Assembly: GCA_020850355.1 (NCBI GenBank)
Contig: JADZEX010000018.1
Coordinates: forward strand, 62,001-126,000
Length of the DNA: 64,000 bases
Direction of reading: 5' to 3'
Source of the DNA: Fimbriimonadaceae bacterium
GTDB lineage: Bacteria; Armatimonadota; UBA10988
Positions 22,342 through 31,211 of the stretch are shown piece by piece (position 1 is the stretch's first letter; the number at the start of each line of letters is the position of its first letter). The position numbers and the translations under genes were made by a program. The notes under the pieces were generated by a model that did not search any database, was not told the origin of the DNA, and was given only the letters and a program-made list of their open reading frames with translations.

Positions 22342-24771
22342 ATGCCCGCCCTGACCCTCCTCCTGTCGCTGCTGCCGCTGGCGGCCGAGCCGGCGGGGAG
22401 TTGGACCTTCGAAGCCGACGCCCAAGGCTGGCGACCGCGCGCGGCGAGCTTGACGGTCGGGCGCGAAGCTGGCGGACGCGCGGGCTCGGCCGGCGCGCTG
22501 CGGGTACGGGGGCCGATCCGCGAGGGCTTCAACTACGCCAGCGGCCCGCAGTTTGGGCTGGTCGCCGGGCAGCTCTACCGCCTCAGCGCCTGGCTGCGGG
22601 TGGACCGCGTCGGAGAGGGCACGCCGGGACCGTTCCTGAAGTGCGAGCTGCAGGCCGGGCCGACCGAGACCCTGGGCCGGGTTAACACCAACTCCTACGA
22701 ACTGACCAGGCTGGGGCAGTGGCAGCAGCTTGAGGTCGAGTTCAAAGCCCCGGCTCGCGCTGTGCTGGGCTGGCTGGCCATCGAGAAGGGCACCGCCGAG
22801 GCCGAGGTCGACCTGCTGCTGGACGACGTGCGGGTGGAGCTGATTCCGCGGCTGAGTGCTTTGGAGCGGTACGCGTTGACGCCACCAGCGGCGCTGCAGG
22901 CGGTGCGCCGGCAGCATCCCCGGCTCTACTTCACCGCGGCCGGGCTGACGGCGTTGCAGGCGCGCCTGACCGGTGACCTGCGCCCGACCTGGGAGCGGCT
23001 GCGGCCGACGCTGGAACGGTATGCCGCCAGCCCGCCGCCGGCCTATCGCGCCGAGCCCGACGGCAGCGGCGACGAGCAACTGTGGCAGCGCGAAGTCGGC
23101 AACGCGATGCCCTACCTGGCGCTGGGCTGGGCGGTGACGCGGGAGCAACGTTACCTCGACGCCGCCGGGGCCTGGGCGCTGGCCAGTTGCAGCTACCCCA
23201 CCTGGGGGCTCAAGGGCATCGATGGGATGGACCTCGCGACTGGCCACCAGACCTTTGGCCTGGCGACGATCTACGACTGGTGCTACGCCGACCTGCCCGC
23301 GGCGACGCGGCAGACCATCCGCGAGACCCTGCTGCGGCGCGGCGGCCGGCAGTTCGAGGCGGCGGCCACCGGGGCCGCCTGGTGGCAGAAGAGCTACCTG
23401 CAGAATCACCTCTGGGTCAACCTGACCGGGCTCGCCGCGGCCGGCCTGGCCCTGTTTGACGAAGCGCCCGAGACGCTGCAGTGGGTCGGCCTGGCGCGTG
23501 AGAAGTATCGCCAGACCTGGACCGCCCTCGGCAGCGACGGCGCGTCGCACGAGGGGGTCGGCTACTGGGGCTACGGGGTCGAGTACCTGCTGAAGTACCT
23601 GGCCCTGGCTCGCGACCTGCTGGGTGAGGAGCTCTACGACCATCCCTGGTGGCGGCAGACCGCGGCCTACCGGTTGTACGCCAGTCTGCCCCGGGCGGCC
23701 TGGACCCGCGCCAACCACGTGGTCGACCTGGCCGACTGCCCGCGCACCAACTGGTACGGCCCGGAGTTCCTGCTGCGGCGGCTGGCGGCCGAGTACCGCG
23801 ACCCGGTGGCGCAGTGGCTGGCGCTGCAAGTCGAAGAGTCGAACACCAGCTCAGCCTCGGCGCAGTGGCTCAATCTGCTGTGGCACGATCCCAGCCTGGT
23901 TCCGCGGCCGCCCACCGCGCTGCCGACGCTGCGCCACTTCGCCGACCTCGGATTGGTTTCGGCGCGCAGCGACTGGTCGGGCACGGAGAGTCTGCTGTTC
24001 CTGCGCTGCGGTCCGCCGCTGGGTCATGAGGCCCGCGGGAAGTTCCCGCATGACCCCGGCAGTGGGCATGTCCACCCCGATCTGAACCACTTCGTGCTGT
24101 TTGGCGCCGGCAGTTGGCTGCTCCGCGACGACGGCTACGCCGCGAAGTGGACCAAACAGCACAACACCTTGCTGGTCAATGGTCAGGGCCAGCTCGGCGA
24201 GGGGCAGCTCTGGTTCGATGGCAGTGCGTTCCTCAATCTCAACCCAGGCCCGCGGGTGCTGCGGGCCGCCAGCACGCCGGAGGTCGACTGGATCACCGCC
24301 GATGCCACCGTCGGCTATCCCAAGGCGGCGGGCCTGCGCCGCTTCGTGCGGCACTGGCTGTTCGTCAAACCGCAGGCCCTGTTGGTGCTCGACGACATCG
24401 AGACGGCGGCCCCGGCGGACCTGACGCTGCACTTCTTCCCCGAGCAGCCGCTACAGGGCGGGGCGCCGGTCTTCGAAGGCGCGATCAACCAGGCCCGCTT
24501 GCGGATCGCCAGCCTTACCCCGGGCGCCGCGATGGCGTTCGAGCCGGTCGGCGGCGAGGATCGCCACGGCGGGCAGGGACAGACCCGCGCAGCGGTGGTG
24601 CTGCGGCAACGCGGCACCCGCTGGCGGCAGATCACCGCCCTCACCTGGAGCCCGGCGGCGCAGCGGCCGACCGCGCCGAGTCTGACCGCCACGGATCCCG
24701 CGGCGACGATTCAGATTGGTGAGCGCCGGCTGGAGTGGCGCTGGGACCCGGGCGAGTACAGCTTGCGCTGA
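22342..24771 (+). CDS. Secreted heparinase II/III-family polysaccharide lyase-like protein
   Basis: About 809 aa from the ATG at 22342 (AGGAG 7 bases upstream, signal peptide MPALTLLLSLLPLAAEP); an upstream ATG at 22294 gives a poorer N-terminus. Residues about 20-175 form a carbohydrate-binding beta-sandwich (SWTFEADAQGWRPRAASL ... LLLDDVRVEL). Residues about 185-540 form an alpha/alpha toroid (NAMPYLALGWAVTREQRYLDAA, IYDWCYADLPAATRQTIRE, QKSYLQNHLWVNLTGLAAAG, DGASHEGVGYWGYGVEYLLK). The C-terminal half is the heparinase II/III beta-sandwich (FPHDPGSGHVHPDLNHFVLFG and NTLLVNGQGQLGEG). Lyases of this fold use Tyr/His to cleave uronate-containing glycans. The Asn-His and Tyr-rich segments are compatible with activity, but substrate is unknown. 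Confidence 0.78.
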   Translation: MPALTLLLSLLPLAAEPAGSWTFEADAQGWRPRAASLTVGREAGGRAGSAGALRVRGPIREGFNYASGPQFGLVAGQLYRLSAWLRVDRVGEGTPGPFLKCELQAGPTETLGRVNTNSYELTRLGQWQQLEVEFKAPARAVLGWLAIEKGTAEAEVDLLLDDVRVELIPRLSALERYALTPPAALQAVRRQHPRLYFTAAGLTALQARLTGDLRPTWERLRPTLERYAASPPPAYRAEPDGSGDEQLWQREVGNAMPYLALGWAVTREQRYLDAAGAWALASCSYPTWGLKGIDGMDLATGHQTFGLATIYDWCYADLPAATRQTIRETLLRRGGRQFEAAATGAAWWQKSYLQNHLWVNLTGLAAAGLALFDEAPETLQWVGLAREKYRQTWTALGSDGASHEGVGYWGYGVEYLLKYLALARDLLGEELYDHPWWRQTAAYRLYASLPRAAWTRANHVVDLADCPRTNWYGPEFLLRRLAAEYRDPVAQWLALQVEESNTSSASAQWLNLLWHDPSLVPRPPTALPTLRHFADLGLVSARSDWSGTESLLFLRCGPPLGHEARGKFPHDPGSGHVHPDLNHFVLFGAGSWLLRDDGYAAKWTKQHNTLLVNGQGQLGEGQLWFDGSAFLNLNPGPRVLRAASTPEVDWITADATVGYPKAAGLRRFVRHWLFVKPQALLVLDDIETAAPADLTLHFFPEQPLQGGAPVFEGAINQARLRIASLTPGAAMAFEPVGGEDRHGGQGQTRAAVVLRQRGTRWRQITALTWSPAAQRPTAPSLTATDPAATIQIGERRLEWRWDPGEYSLR

Positions 24772-24848
24772 GGTTGCGAGCACTGCCTAACGGTCCTTGA
24801 CAACCCTGGCGCCAATCTGGCACGCTATCGGCGACAGGGAGTCAACCA

Positions 24849-26051
24849 ATGTGGCGCTGGTGGGTCTTGGGAGTGGTGTCGGTGGTGGCCGGGTGGGCCC
24901 AGGCCGAGCTGCCGCTGCCGCCGGCCGACGAGGTGGCGGCGGCGTTGGAGGCGCGGCTGGCCGACCGCCCGCGCGGGCTGGAAGCCTATGCCGCGGTCGA
25001 CTTTCTGGAGCAACTCGACTGGACGGGTGCCGTGGTGCCCTGGCCGACGATGGGCCCGCCGGACCGCGATGGCCGACGCCTGCTGCTGAGCGCCACCTTA
25101 CCGTGCGAGCCGCTCCGCGGCGCGCAACCCACAAAGCTCGAGTTCCTCGAAGACGAACCCCTCGGGCTGCCGCCGGCGCTGACCTTGGGGCGGTACCAGG
25201 CCGGGCCGGGAATGGCCTCTCGGGCCGAGTACCTGCACTGGTGCCCCGAGGCCCCGCTCAGCTTCCGGGCGGCCCTGGTGACCCGGCAGTGGCCGCCGCC
25301 GACGGACTCGACTCGCCAGGGAGCAGCGCATCCCGACAACGCCAGCCGGCACTACCGGCCGCTGCATGGCCAGACGGGGCCGGGAGAGGCGGCCGCCCCC
25401 TGGCGAGTGGTGCCCGAGCGGCGGCTGCTGCCCGACCCGGACCTGGTGGCGGGCTACCCGACGCGCTGGCGGATGCTCTGCCTGGCCCTGCGCGACGGTA
25501 GCGCCGAGGTGCTGCGGTGGGAGCCGCATCCCGAGGGGCCGGCGCTGGTGGTCGGCACCGCGGTCGAGCAGTGGTGGCTGGCGCCCCAGCGCGAGTGGAT
25601 CCCGCTGGCGCACCAGGTTGTCCCGCAGGCCGCCGTCCTCTTGGCGGCGCTCGCCGGCAGCCGGCCGGAGCACCAGCCGATCGCCTGGCTCGAGCAGTGG
25701 CGCTACCACCGGGTGGGCGAGCTGCGAACCGTCGCCAGCGTGCGCACGGCGCAGCTCAACTTGACCCGGCCGGAGCTGCGGCCGGCCCTCGCCCCGCTGC
25801 AGCTCTCTTGGAAAGTGCTCCAGCCGCAGCCGCTACCTGACCAGACGGCGTCCGCCTGGTTCTCCGACGCCTCGCCAATCGCCGCCGCTGCCGCCACCTC
25901 GCCGGTCCTGGCGGCCAAGCTGGTCGAGCAGCACCGCGCCGCCTTCGATGACCTCGCCCGCCTGGCCGCCGCGCCCGAGCCGGGCGGCTGGCGCCCGCCG
26001 ACGCTGCCGGAACTGATCCCAGCGGCGCTGCGGCCCGTCCGCCTGCGCTGA
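24849..26051 (+). CDS. Secreted protein of unknown function
   Basis: About 400 aa. I do not recognise the family. It begins with a signal peptide (MWRWWVLGVVSVVAGWAQA, cleavage before ELPLPP). The rest is Pro/Trp/Ala-rich and soluble, with conserved-looking stretches AAVDFLEQLDWTGAVVPWPTMGPPDRDGRRLLLSATLPCEPL, YLHWCPEAPLSFRAAL and RWRMLCLALRDGSAEVLRWEPHPEG. There are no transmembrane helices after the signal and no catalytic signature; three cysteines (about positions 86, 131 and 214) could form disulfides. TTGACA at 24797-24802 may be a -35 but no -10 at proper spacing is seen. A strong hairpin (26069-26092) follows the gene, so it may be a single-gene unit. Confidence 0.6.
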   Translation: MWRWWVLGVVSVVAGWAQAELPLPPADEVAAALEARLADRPRGLEAYAAVDFLEQLDWTGAVVPWPTMGPPDRDGRRLLLSATLPCEPLRGAQPTKLEFLEDEPLGLPPALTLGRYQAGPGMASRAEYLHWCPEAPLSFRAALVTRQWPPPTDSTRQGAAHPDNASRHYRPLHGQTGPGEAAAPWRVVPERRLLPDPDLVAGYPTRWRMLCLALRDGSAEVLRWEPHPEGPALVVGTAVEQWWLAPQREWIPLAHQVVPQAAVLLAALAGSRPEHQPIAWLEQWRYHRVGELRTVASVRTAQLNLTRPELRPALAPLQLSWKVLQPQPLPDQTASAWFSDASPIAAAAATSPVLAAKLVEQHRAAFDDLARLAAAPEPGGWRPPTLPELIPAALRPVRLR

Positions 26052-26068
26052 GCCTGCGACCGACCGCC

Positions 26069-26092
26069 GAGTCGACGCCCCAGCGTCGACTC
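26069..26092 (+). terminator. Hairpin after the secreted orphan gene
   Basis: GAGTCGACGC (26069-26078) pairs perfectly with GCGTCGACTC (26083-26092) around the 4-base loop CCCA. No U-run follows. Between this and the transporter start at 26208 there is also a small dyad CTGTCG/CGACAG (26114-26132) that may be an operator. Confidence 0.45.
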
Positions 26093-26207
26093 GCGGTGGA
26101 TTAGCCACACCCGCTGTCGCGTTTCTCGACAGGAAACTTCGCGCGTCTCTGGGCAGGTTGCAGGGACAGCATCGACGACCTTGGTCGGTGCCAAAGGCGA
26201 GGGTGTG

Positions 26208-27530
26208 ATGTCGTACCAAGAGCCGACCGGGCTGGCCGGGCGGCAGCGGCGGGAGCGCTGGCAGCGGGCCCGGGTGCTGGCCGGGGCGTTGCTGGTGATG
26301 TGTATGCTGGGCGTGGTGTATGGCTTCTCGGCCCTCACCGAGCCCTTGGCGCGGACGTTTCCGTCCTGGAGTCAGCAAGACATCCAGGCTGCCAATACGC
26401 TGGCTTTGTTGTTCTTCGCGTTGTCGATGGTCCCGGCGGGTTGGCTGCAAGACCAGTACGGCCCGCGGCTGACGCCGCTGCTGGCGGCGCTGTTCTTCCT
26501 GGTCGGCCTGCTGGGCGCCTCGCAGGCCACGCGGCCCGACCAGAAGATGCTCTGGTGGGCGTCCTACGGGGTGCTCAACGGGATCGGCGTCGGCCTTGCC
26601 ACGGTCAGCCCCTTGGCGGCGCTCAACAAGTGGTTCCCGGAGCGGCGCGGGCTGATCTCCGGGGTCGCCCTGATGGGCTTCGGCATCGGCGCGGCGATCT
26701 TCATTCCGACCGTCAGCAACTACCTGGATCCGGCCCGCGGCGGACACAGCCTGCAGCAGTTCTTCCAGCTCCACGCCCTGCTGGTGGCGGCCGGCGTGGC
26801 GCTGGGTGGCTGGCAGCTCCAGAACCCGCCGCGGCTGCGCGAACTGGCGCGGGCGGCCCATGCCGGCGTGCGGGACCGGGCGTGGGGCGAGATGCTCGGC
26901 ACGCCGCGCTTCTGGACGCTCTGGCTGATGATGGCGCTGAGCTGCACCGCCGGGCTGATGACGATTGCGGTGGTCAAGGCGGCGGTCAAAGAGAACCCGC
27001 TGCTGACCGCCGCGCAGGCCTCCCTGGCCGGCAGCATTCTGGCGCTCTGCAACGCCCTTGGTCGGCCGCTGTGGGGTCTGATCAGTGACCGCCTCGGCCG
27101 CCAGCGGGCCTTCGTCGCGCTGTTTGCGTTGCAGGCGACGGCGATGTTCCTGCTGGCACCGGGTCTGGCCGCCGGGGCCGGGCCGGCTTTCGTGCTGGTT
27201 GGCCTGATCGGCCTCAACTTCGGCGGCGCCTTCGGGCTGTTCGCCCCGGCCACCGCGGAGGCGTTCGGGACTCGCCACCTGGGCGTCAACTACGGCTTCG
27301 TCTTCACCGGCTACGGGGTCGCCGGGGTGCTCGGTCCGCAGGTTGCGGCCTACTACAAAGATACCCTCGGCGTGTTTGGTCCGGCCTTCCAGATCGGCGG
27401 GCTGCTGGCGGCGACGGCCTCGCTGACGGCGCTGGTCTGGACCTGGCGGACGCCGCGGGCACCCGGCGCGCCGGTGGTCGAGCTGCCTGACCGCGCCGAG
27501 GCGGTCGAGCTGGACCGCGCCGCCGACTGA
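26208..27530 (+). CDS. MFS transporter, oxalate:formate antiporter (OFA) type
   Basis: About 440 aa from the ATG at 26208 (AAAGGCGAGGG upstream); the open frame begins earlier but the upstream part has no ribosome site. Twelve hydrophobic helices are visible. Helix 1 VLAGALLVMCMLGVVYGFSALTEPLA has the pattern typical of OFA-family members, and the loop after helix 2 has WLQDQYGPRLT (MFS motif A variant). The second half repeats this as GLISDRLGRQRAF. Known OFA transporters exchange or import small carboxylates such as oxalate, formate, lactate or pyruvate. There is no neighbouring enzyme that fixes the substrate. A GC-rich hairpin (27541-27573) separates it from a convergent gene. Confidence 0.82.
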   Translation: MSYQEPTGLAGRQRRERWQRARVLAGALLVMCMLGVVYGFSALTEPLARTFPSWSQQDIQAANTLALLFFALSMVPAGWLQDQYGPRLTPLLAALFFLVGLLGASQATRPDQKMLWWASYGVLNGIGVGLATVSPLAALNKWFPERRGLISGVALMGFGIGAAIFIPTVSNYLDPARGGHSLQQFFQLHALLVAAGVALGGWQLQNPPRLRELARAAHAGVRDRAWGEMLGTPRFWTLWLMMALSCTAGLMTIAVVKAAVKENPLLTAAQASLAGSILALCNALGRPLWGLISDRLGRQRAFVALFALQATAMFLLAPGLAAGAGPAFVLVGLIGLNFGGAFGLFAPATAEAFGTRHLGVNYGFVFTGYGVAGVLGPQVAAYYKDTLGVFGPAFQIGGLLAATASLTALVWTWRTPRAPGAPVVELPDRAEAVELDRAAD

Positions 27531-27540
27531 CCACGCTGCA

Positions 27541-27573
27541 CCCGCCCCGGCCGCTGCGCACGGCCGGGGCGGG
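27541..27573. terminator. Bidirectional terminator-like hairpin
   Basis: CCCGCCCCGGCCG (27541-27553) pairs perfectly with CGGCCGGGGCGGG (27561-27573), loop 7 bases. It lies between the convergent transporter and metalloprotease genes and lacks a U-run. Confidence 0.5.
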
Positions 27574-27580
27574 CCGCTGC

Positions 27581-29002
27581 TCAGCCGGCCGGGGGCAAGC
27601 GGATCAGAATCGCCCGCACAGTCTCGTCGGTGCTGCTCAACCGCAGGGTCTGCCCGCCGGCTGGGGGCCCGGTCAGCCGCAGGAAGCGGGTCCCCCCGCG
27701 CGCCAGCCGGACGCGGAAGTTGGGGTTCGCGCCGCCGATGGGCACCGCCGTGGCCAACGGGCCGGCGATGGTCAGCGGGCCGCTGTAGGTGGCGGTCAGG
27801 TCAAACCCGCTGAGGCGGTAGCGCGGGTCGCTCGAGAGTCCGAAGGCGGTCAGCCAGAGGGCCGCCGTCCAGTCGTTCTGCAGGCTGTCAAAACTCGCCC
27901 CGGTGGCCGCGGCGACATTGGCCGGGCCGGTGGTGTCGCTGTCGACCAGGCTGGCCAGCAGGCCCTCGCCGTAGCGGTCGACCAGGTAGCGCACGAAGAG
28001 GTAGGCCGCACCGGCCTGGCCGTCGTTGTAATCGCCGGTCCGCTCGAGCAGCGTGTAGCGCTCCGGCGAGGCGAGGTAAGCGGCGACGTTCTCCGGCGAA
28101 CCGCCGGGGCTGTCGAGGTAGCCGTTGAGGTCCTCGGCGAGGAAGGAGAGCCCCTCGTTGAGCCAGGACTCCTCGCCGCCGAAAAGCCCCGCCGGGCCGG
28201 CCTTGTGGCTGTAGTTGATCAGATGCTGCAGCTCGTGGGCCAGCGTTGCCAGCAACCCGGGGCGCAGCGTCTCGTAGGGCCGGCCGCCGCCCGGCTCGGG
28301 GACCAGCAGATAGAGCAAGTCGATGCCGTCGCCGCTGAGCGAGCTGAGGTCACCGGGATAGAACACCCCATAGCCGCGCTGGTTGACGTAGGGGGTGAAG
28401 AGGCAGGTCACCACGCCGTTGCGGTCGGGATCGGCCGGCGTCCCAAAGGCCGCGGCGTTGCGGGCGTAGATCTGGCGGTCAAAGACGTCCGCCAGGTCGG
28501 CAAGCTGCTCGTCGGTCAGCGCCCCGGCCGGGGTGCTGTCGTCGACATACAGCCAGCAGTGCGTGCCGAGGCGCCGCAGCGTGGCGGTGACGGTGGTGCT
28601 GAAGCCGATGCCGCCGAGCCAGAAGTCGCGCTGGTCACCGACCACAGCCCGCCCGCGGCCGCCCTGGTTGCGGCCGTCGCCCGCGGCGGCCCGGTCGCGC
28701 CGCAGCCGCCCAACCGGCAGGGCGGCCAACTGCGGCAGCTCGGCCGCCCCGTCGTTGACGGTGACCACCGTCGCCGAGCCGCTGGCGCTGCTGGAGACCA
28801 GCGCCAGCAGCCACTCGCCCCCACTCGGCAGCGGCGCCAGCGCCAACGTGGCGCCGCGGCTGCCGAGCGCTGTGACCGCCGGCACGCCCACCGCTGGCGC
28901 GGTCGGCAACGGCGGGGCGTCGCTGCCACCCCCGCCAGCCCCGCCACCGCCGCCGCAGCCGGCCACCGCCATCGTCGCGCCGAGCGCGATCCACCACCGC
29001 AT
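27581..29002 (-). CDS. Lipoprotein zinc metallopeptidase (M30/hyicolysin-like)
   Basis: About 473 aa. N-terminus MRWWIALGATMAVAGC is a lipoprotein signal with Cys16, followed by a Gly-rich spacer. The middle has the zinc motif HELQH (His256, Glu257, His260) inside LLATLAHELQHLINYSH, and a downstream glutamate in EESWLNEGLSFLAEDL that fits the third ligand of gluzincins. This arrangement resembles the M30 family. Residues 150-240 (LYVDDSTPAGALTDEQ, DPDRNGVVTCLFTPYVN) also match that family. The C-terminal beta domain is probably for binding. It should act on extracellular or envelope proteins or peptides. Its promoter faces the rpsF promoter on the other strand. Confidence 0.75.
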   Translation of the reverse strand: MRWWIALGATMAVAGCGGGGGAGGGGSDAPPLPTAPAVGVPAVTALGSRGATLALAPLPSGGEWLLALVSSSASGSATVVTVNDGAAELPQLAALPVGRLRRDRAAAGDGRNQGGRGRAVVGDQRDFWLGGIGFSTTVTATLRRLGTHCWLYVDDSTPAGALTDEQLADLADVFDRQIYARNAAAFGTPADPDRNGVVTCLFTPYVNQRGYGVFYPGDLSSLSGDGIDLLYLLVPEPGGGRPYETLRPGLLATLAHELQHLINYSHKAGPAGLFGGEESWLNEGLSFLAEDLNGYLDSPGGSPENVAAYLASPERYTLLERTGDYNDGQAGAAYLFVRYLVDRYGEGLLASLVDSDTTGPANVAAATGASFDSLQNDWTAALWLTAFGLSSDPRYRLSGFDLTATYSGPLTIAGPLATAVPIGGANPNFRVRLARGGTRFLRLTGPPAGGQTLRLSSTDETVRAILIRLPPAG

Positions 29003-29091
29003 TGCGCTGCTCCTCCACGTCCAACGTCGCCGCAGCCCAGAAGCTTCGCACGGCAGCCCGACTCAGGCACCAAACATGTGTTCGGTTGGAG

Positions 29092-29120
29092 TTGACCGCC
29101 ACCGCGGCTGGTGCTATCCT
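29092..29120 (+). promoter_or_regulatory. rpsF-ssb promoter
   Basis: -35 TTGACC (29092-29097) and -10 TATCCT (29115-29120), spacing exactly 17. The 84-base leader to the ATG at 29204 contains GGGAAGGA as ribosome site. Confidence 0.7.
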
Positions 29121-29203
29121 GTGCTCTGGTTTGTCGCCCCCGGTGGCATGCCTTCTCGCTCCCGGCGCTGGGAGCCATAGTCCGTGGGAAGGATTCCTTG
29201 ACG

Positions 29204-29692
29204 ATGCGTGAGTACGAGTTGATGGTCATCATGCACCCCGATCTGGATGGGGCGCAGCTCACCGCCACGTTGGACGCGATGCGTGGTCACCTGACGGCCT
29301 GCGCCGAACTGACGGCCTGCGACCTGTTGGGCCGTCGCCGGCTCGCTTACGAGGTGCGGCGTTGCATGCAGGGCACCTACGCGCTGCTCAACTTCACGAC
29401 CGACCCGTCGAACATCCTGGAGCTGCGGCGCTTCCTGCGCGTCGATCTGCACGACCAGGTGATTCGGCACCTGCTGGTGAAGGATGAGAAGCGCGGCACG
29501 CGCCCGCCCTCGCAGCCGATGCCGGGTGAGGAGACCACCGAAGAGTTGAGCGAAGAGGACCGTCTGGCGCAGGCGGCGGCCGAGCGCGCGGCGCTCGAAG
29601 AGGCGGCCCGCGGCGAGGCGGAGCCGGTCGTGGCGGCGGAGCCCGCGGCGGTGGAAGCCGCGCCGGTGGCCGAGGAGCCCGCGACCGAGTAG
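29204..29692 (+). CDS. rpsF: 30S ribosomal protein bS6 with long acidic tail
   Basis: About 162 aa; start at the ATG after GGGAAGGA. The S6 fold covers residues 1-95: MREYELMVIMHPDLDGAQL, RRRLAYEVRRCMQGTYALLNF and NILELRRFLRVDLHDQVIRHLLVK. The remaining 65 residues are an Ala/Glu-rich extension (EETTEELSEEDRL ... EPVVAAEPAAVEAAPVAEE). This is longer than the poly-Glu tail of E. coli S6. bS6 binds bS18 on the small subunit. It is followed 36 bases later by ssb, the classic order, but rpsR and rplI do not follow here. Confidence 0.95.
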   Translation: MREYELMVIMHPDLDGAQLTATLDAMRGHLTACAELTACDLLGRRRLAYEVRRCMQGTYALLNFTTDPSNILELRRFLRVDLHDQVIRHLLVKDEKRGTRPPSQPMPGEETTEELSEEDRLAQAAAERAALEEAARGEAEPVVAAEPAAVEAAPVAEEPATE

Positions 29693-29728
29693 GCGAACCA
29701 CCCCGCGGCGGGGCTGGAGGGCAGCCGC

Positions 29729-30385
29729 ATGTTGAACCGGATTGTGCTGGTTGGTCGGCTGGTGGCCGACCCCGAAGAGCGTCACACCAACGACGGCAGC
29801 GTGCTCAGCAAGTTCCGGATCGCCGTCGACCGGCCCCGGCGGCGCGACCGTGACAAGGAGTCCGACTTCTTCAACGTGTCGTGCTTCGGGCGCTCGGCGG
29901 AGTTCGTCAACCGCTATCTCCGCCGCGGCGACCTGGTGGGGGTCGAAGGCCGTCTGCAGATCGACGACTATACCGACAAGAACGACCAGCGCCAGCGCTG
30001 GGTCGAGGTCCGGGCCGACAACGTCCAGAGCCTCGGCGGACGCAGCGACGGCGGCGGGCGCGGCGACGACCGCGGTGACGACCGGGCCCCAGCCCGCGAC
30101 CGCGACCGTGACGACGACCGTGGCCGCAGCGGCGGTGGCGGTGGCGGTGGCGGTGGCGGGCGGGGCGGACGCGACTGGCAGCACGAGCCGGAGCCGTTCG
30201 AGGGCGATGCCGCGGATCCCCGCGGTGCGGCGCCCCGGGCCCGCGAGAACGGTTCCCCGCATGACGAGCGGCCGGCCCCGCGCGACGATGCGCCGAGCCG
30301 CGACGGTCGCCGCCAGTCGTTCAGCCCACCCGGCGACGACGCCACCTTCGGTGACGACGACGGCGACCCGTTCGCCGACCATTAG
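29729..30385 (+). CDS. ssb: Single-stranded DNA-binding protein
   Basis: About 218 aa. The OB fold is complete in residues 1-110: MLNRIVLVGRLVADPEERHTNDGS, FRIAVDRPRRRDRDKESDFFNVSCFG, FVNRYLRRGDLVGVEGRLQIDDY and RWVEVRADNVQSLGG. The rest is a disordered tail very rich in Gly, Asp and Arg, including a run of ten glycines (about 135-144). The C-terminal tip is GDDDGDPFADH. The usual SSB tip ends in DDDIPF, which docks RecO, PriA and other partners. Here DPF is present but the Ile is replaced and three residues follow Phe. A strong hairpin downstream ends the operon before the convergent SOD gene. Confidence 0.93.
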   Translation: MLNRIVLVGRLVADPEERHTNDGSVLSKFRIAVDRPRRRDRDKESDFFNVSCFGRSAEFVNRYLRRGDLVGVEGRLQIDDYTDKNDQRQRWVEVRADNVQSLGGRSDGGGRGDDRGDDRAPARDRDRDDDRGRSGGGGGGGGGGRGGRDWQHEPEPFEGDAADPRGAAPRARENGSPHDERPAPRDDAPSRDGRRQSFSPPGDDATFGDDDGDPFADH

Positions 30386-30404
30386 ACCAGCCGTCACCAC
30401 CTGA

Positions 30405-30437
30405 CACCGCCCCGGACCAGCGCGGTCCGGGGCGGTG
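30405..30437. terminator. Strong hairpin between ssb and SOD
   Basis: CACCGCCCCGGACC (30405-30418) pairs perfectly with GGTCCGGGGCGGTG (30424-30437) around a 5-base loop. It serves two convergent genes. The U-tract (GTAGTTTGG on plus) is poor. Confidence 0.55.
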
Positions 30438-30459
30438 GTAGTTTGGGGCCCCGCGGGTG

Positions 30460-31170
30460 TCAGGCCGTCAGGCGGCTCGCCACGTAGGGCCAGTTGACGA
30501 TCTTCCACCAGGCCGCGACATAGTCTGCGCGGCGATTCTGGTAGAGCAGGTAGTAGGCGTGCTCCCAGACGTCGAGGCCCACCAGCGGGGTGTCGCCGGT
30601 GGTCAGCGGACTGTCCTGGTTGGGCAGGTTGTAGACGTCCAGCTGGCCATTGGGCTTGCGCACCAGCCAGGCCCAGCCGCTGCCGAAGCGGGTCATCGCC
30701 GCGGCGGTGAAGGCCGTCTGGAACGCCGCGAAGCTGCCCCAGCGGGCGTCCATGGCGGCCGCCAACGCGCCGCTCGGAGCGGCGCCGCTGGCCGGGGCCA
30801 GGGACTGCCAGAAGAGTGTGTGGTTGTGGTGCCCGCCGCCGTGGTTGCGGACCACGGTGCGCACGGCTTCGGGCAGGTCGGCCAGCCCGCGCAGCAGCTC
30901 CTCCAACGACTTGCCGGCCAACTCCGGAGCCGCTTCGAGCCCCTTGTTGAGCCCGGCGACGTAGGCCGCGTGGTGCTTGTCGTGGTGGATTTCCATGGTC
31001 CGCGCGTCGATCTGCGGTTCGAGCGCGCCGAAGGCGTAGGGCAGTGGCGGCAGCACAAACTTGCCGTCGGCCTTGGTGTCGGCCGGGCTGAGGTCGACGG
31101 CGCGGAGCTGCGTCGCCAGCAGTCCGCTGCCCAGCAGGGCCAGCGCGGCGCGACGAGTCGGTTCGGGCAT
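30460..31170 (-). CDS. sodA: Superoxide dismutase (Fe/Mn), probably exported
   Basis: About 236 aa. Mature domain from about residue 38: [36 protein letters not shown], with metal ligands His in HHDKHH, His in NHTLFW, and Asp/His in [21 protein letters not shown]. The [11 protein letters not shown] and GSGWAWLV motifs fit Mn-type more than Fe-type, though reading cannot settle the metal. The N-terminus ([26 protein letters not shown]) has paired arginines before a hydrophobic stretch, like a Tat or Sec signal. The enzyme may therefore act in the periplasm against external superoxide. It is separated from ssb by a terminator and follows dprA by 40 bases on the same strand. Confidence 0.93.
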   Translation of the reverse strand: MPEPTRRAALALLGSGLLATQLRAVDLSPADTKADGKFVLPPLPYAFGALEPQIDARTMEIHHDKHHAAYVAGLNKGLEAAPELAGKSLEELLRGLADLPEAVRTVVRNHGGGHHNHTLFWQSLAPASGAAPSGALAAAMDARWGSFAAFQTAFTAAAMTRFGSGWAWLVRKPNGQLDVYNLPNQDSPLTTGDTPLVGLDVWEHAYYLLYQNRRADYVAAWWKIVNWPYVASRLTA

Positions 31171-31211
31171 CGTGGTCGTCTCCGCCCGTCAGCATGGTGC
31201 CGAATCGGCTT

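Noticed and set aside
24797-24831. Sigma70 or sigma54 promoter for the secreted orphan
   Set aside because: TTGACA has no -10 at 16-18 bases, and TGGCACGCTATCGGC lacks the sigma54 -12 GC.
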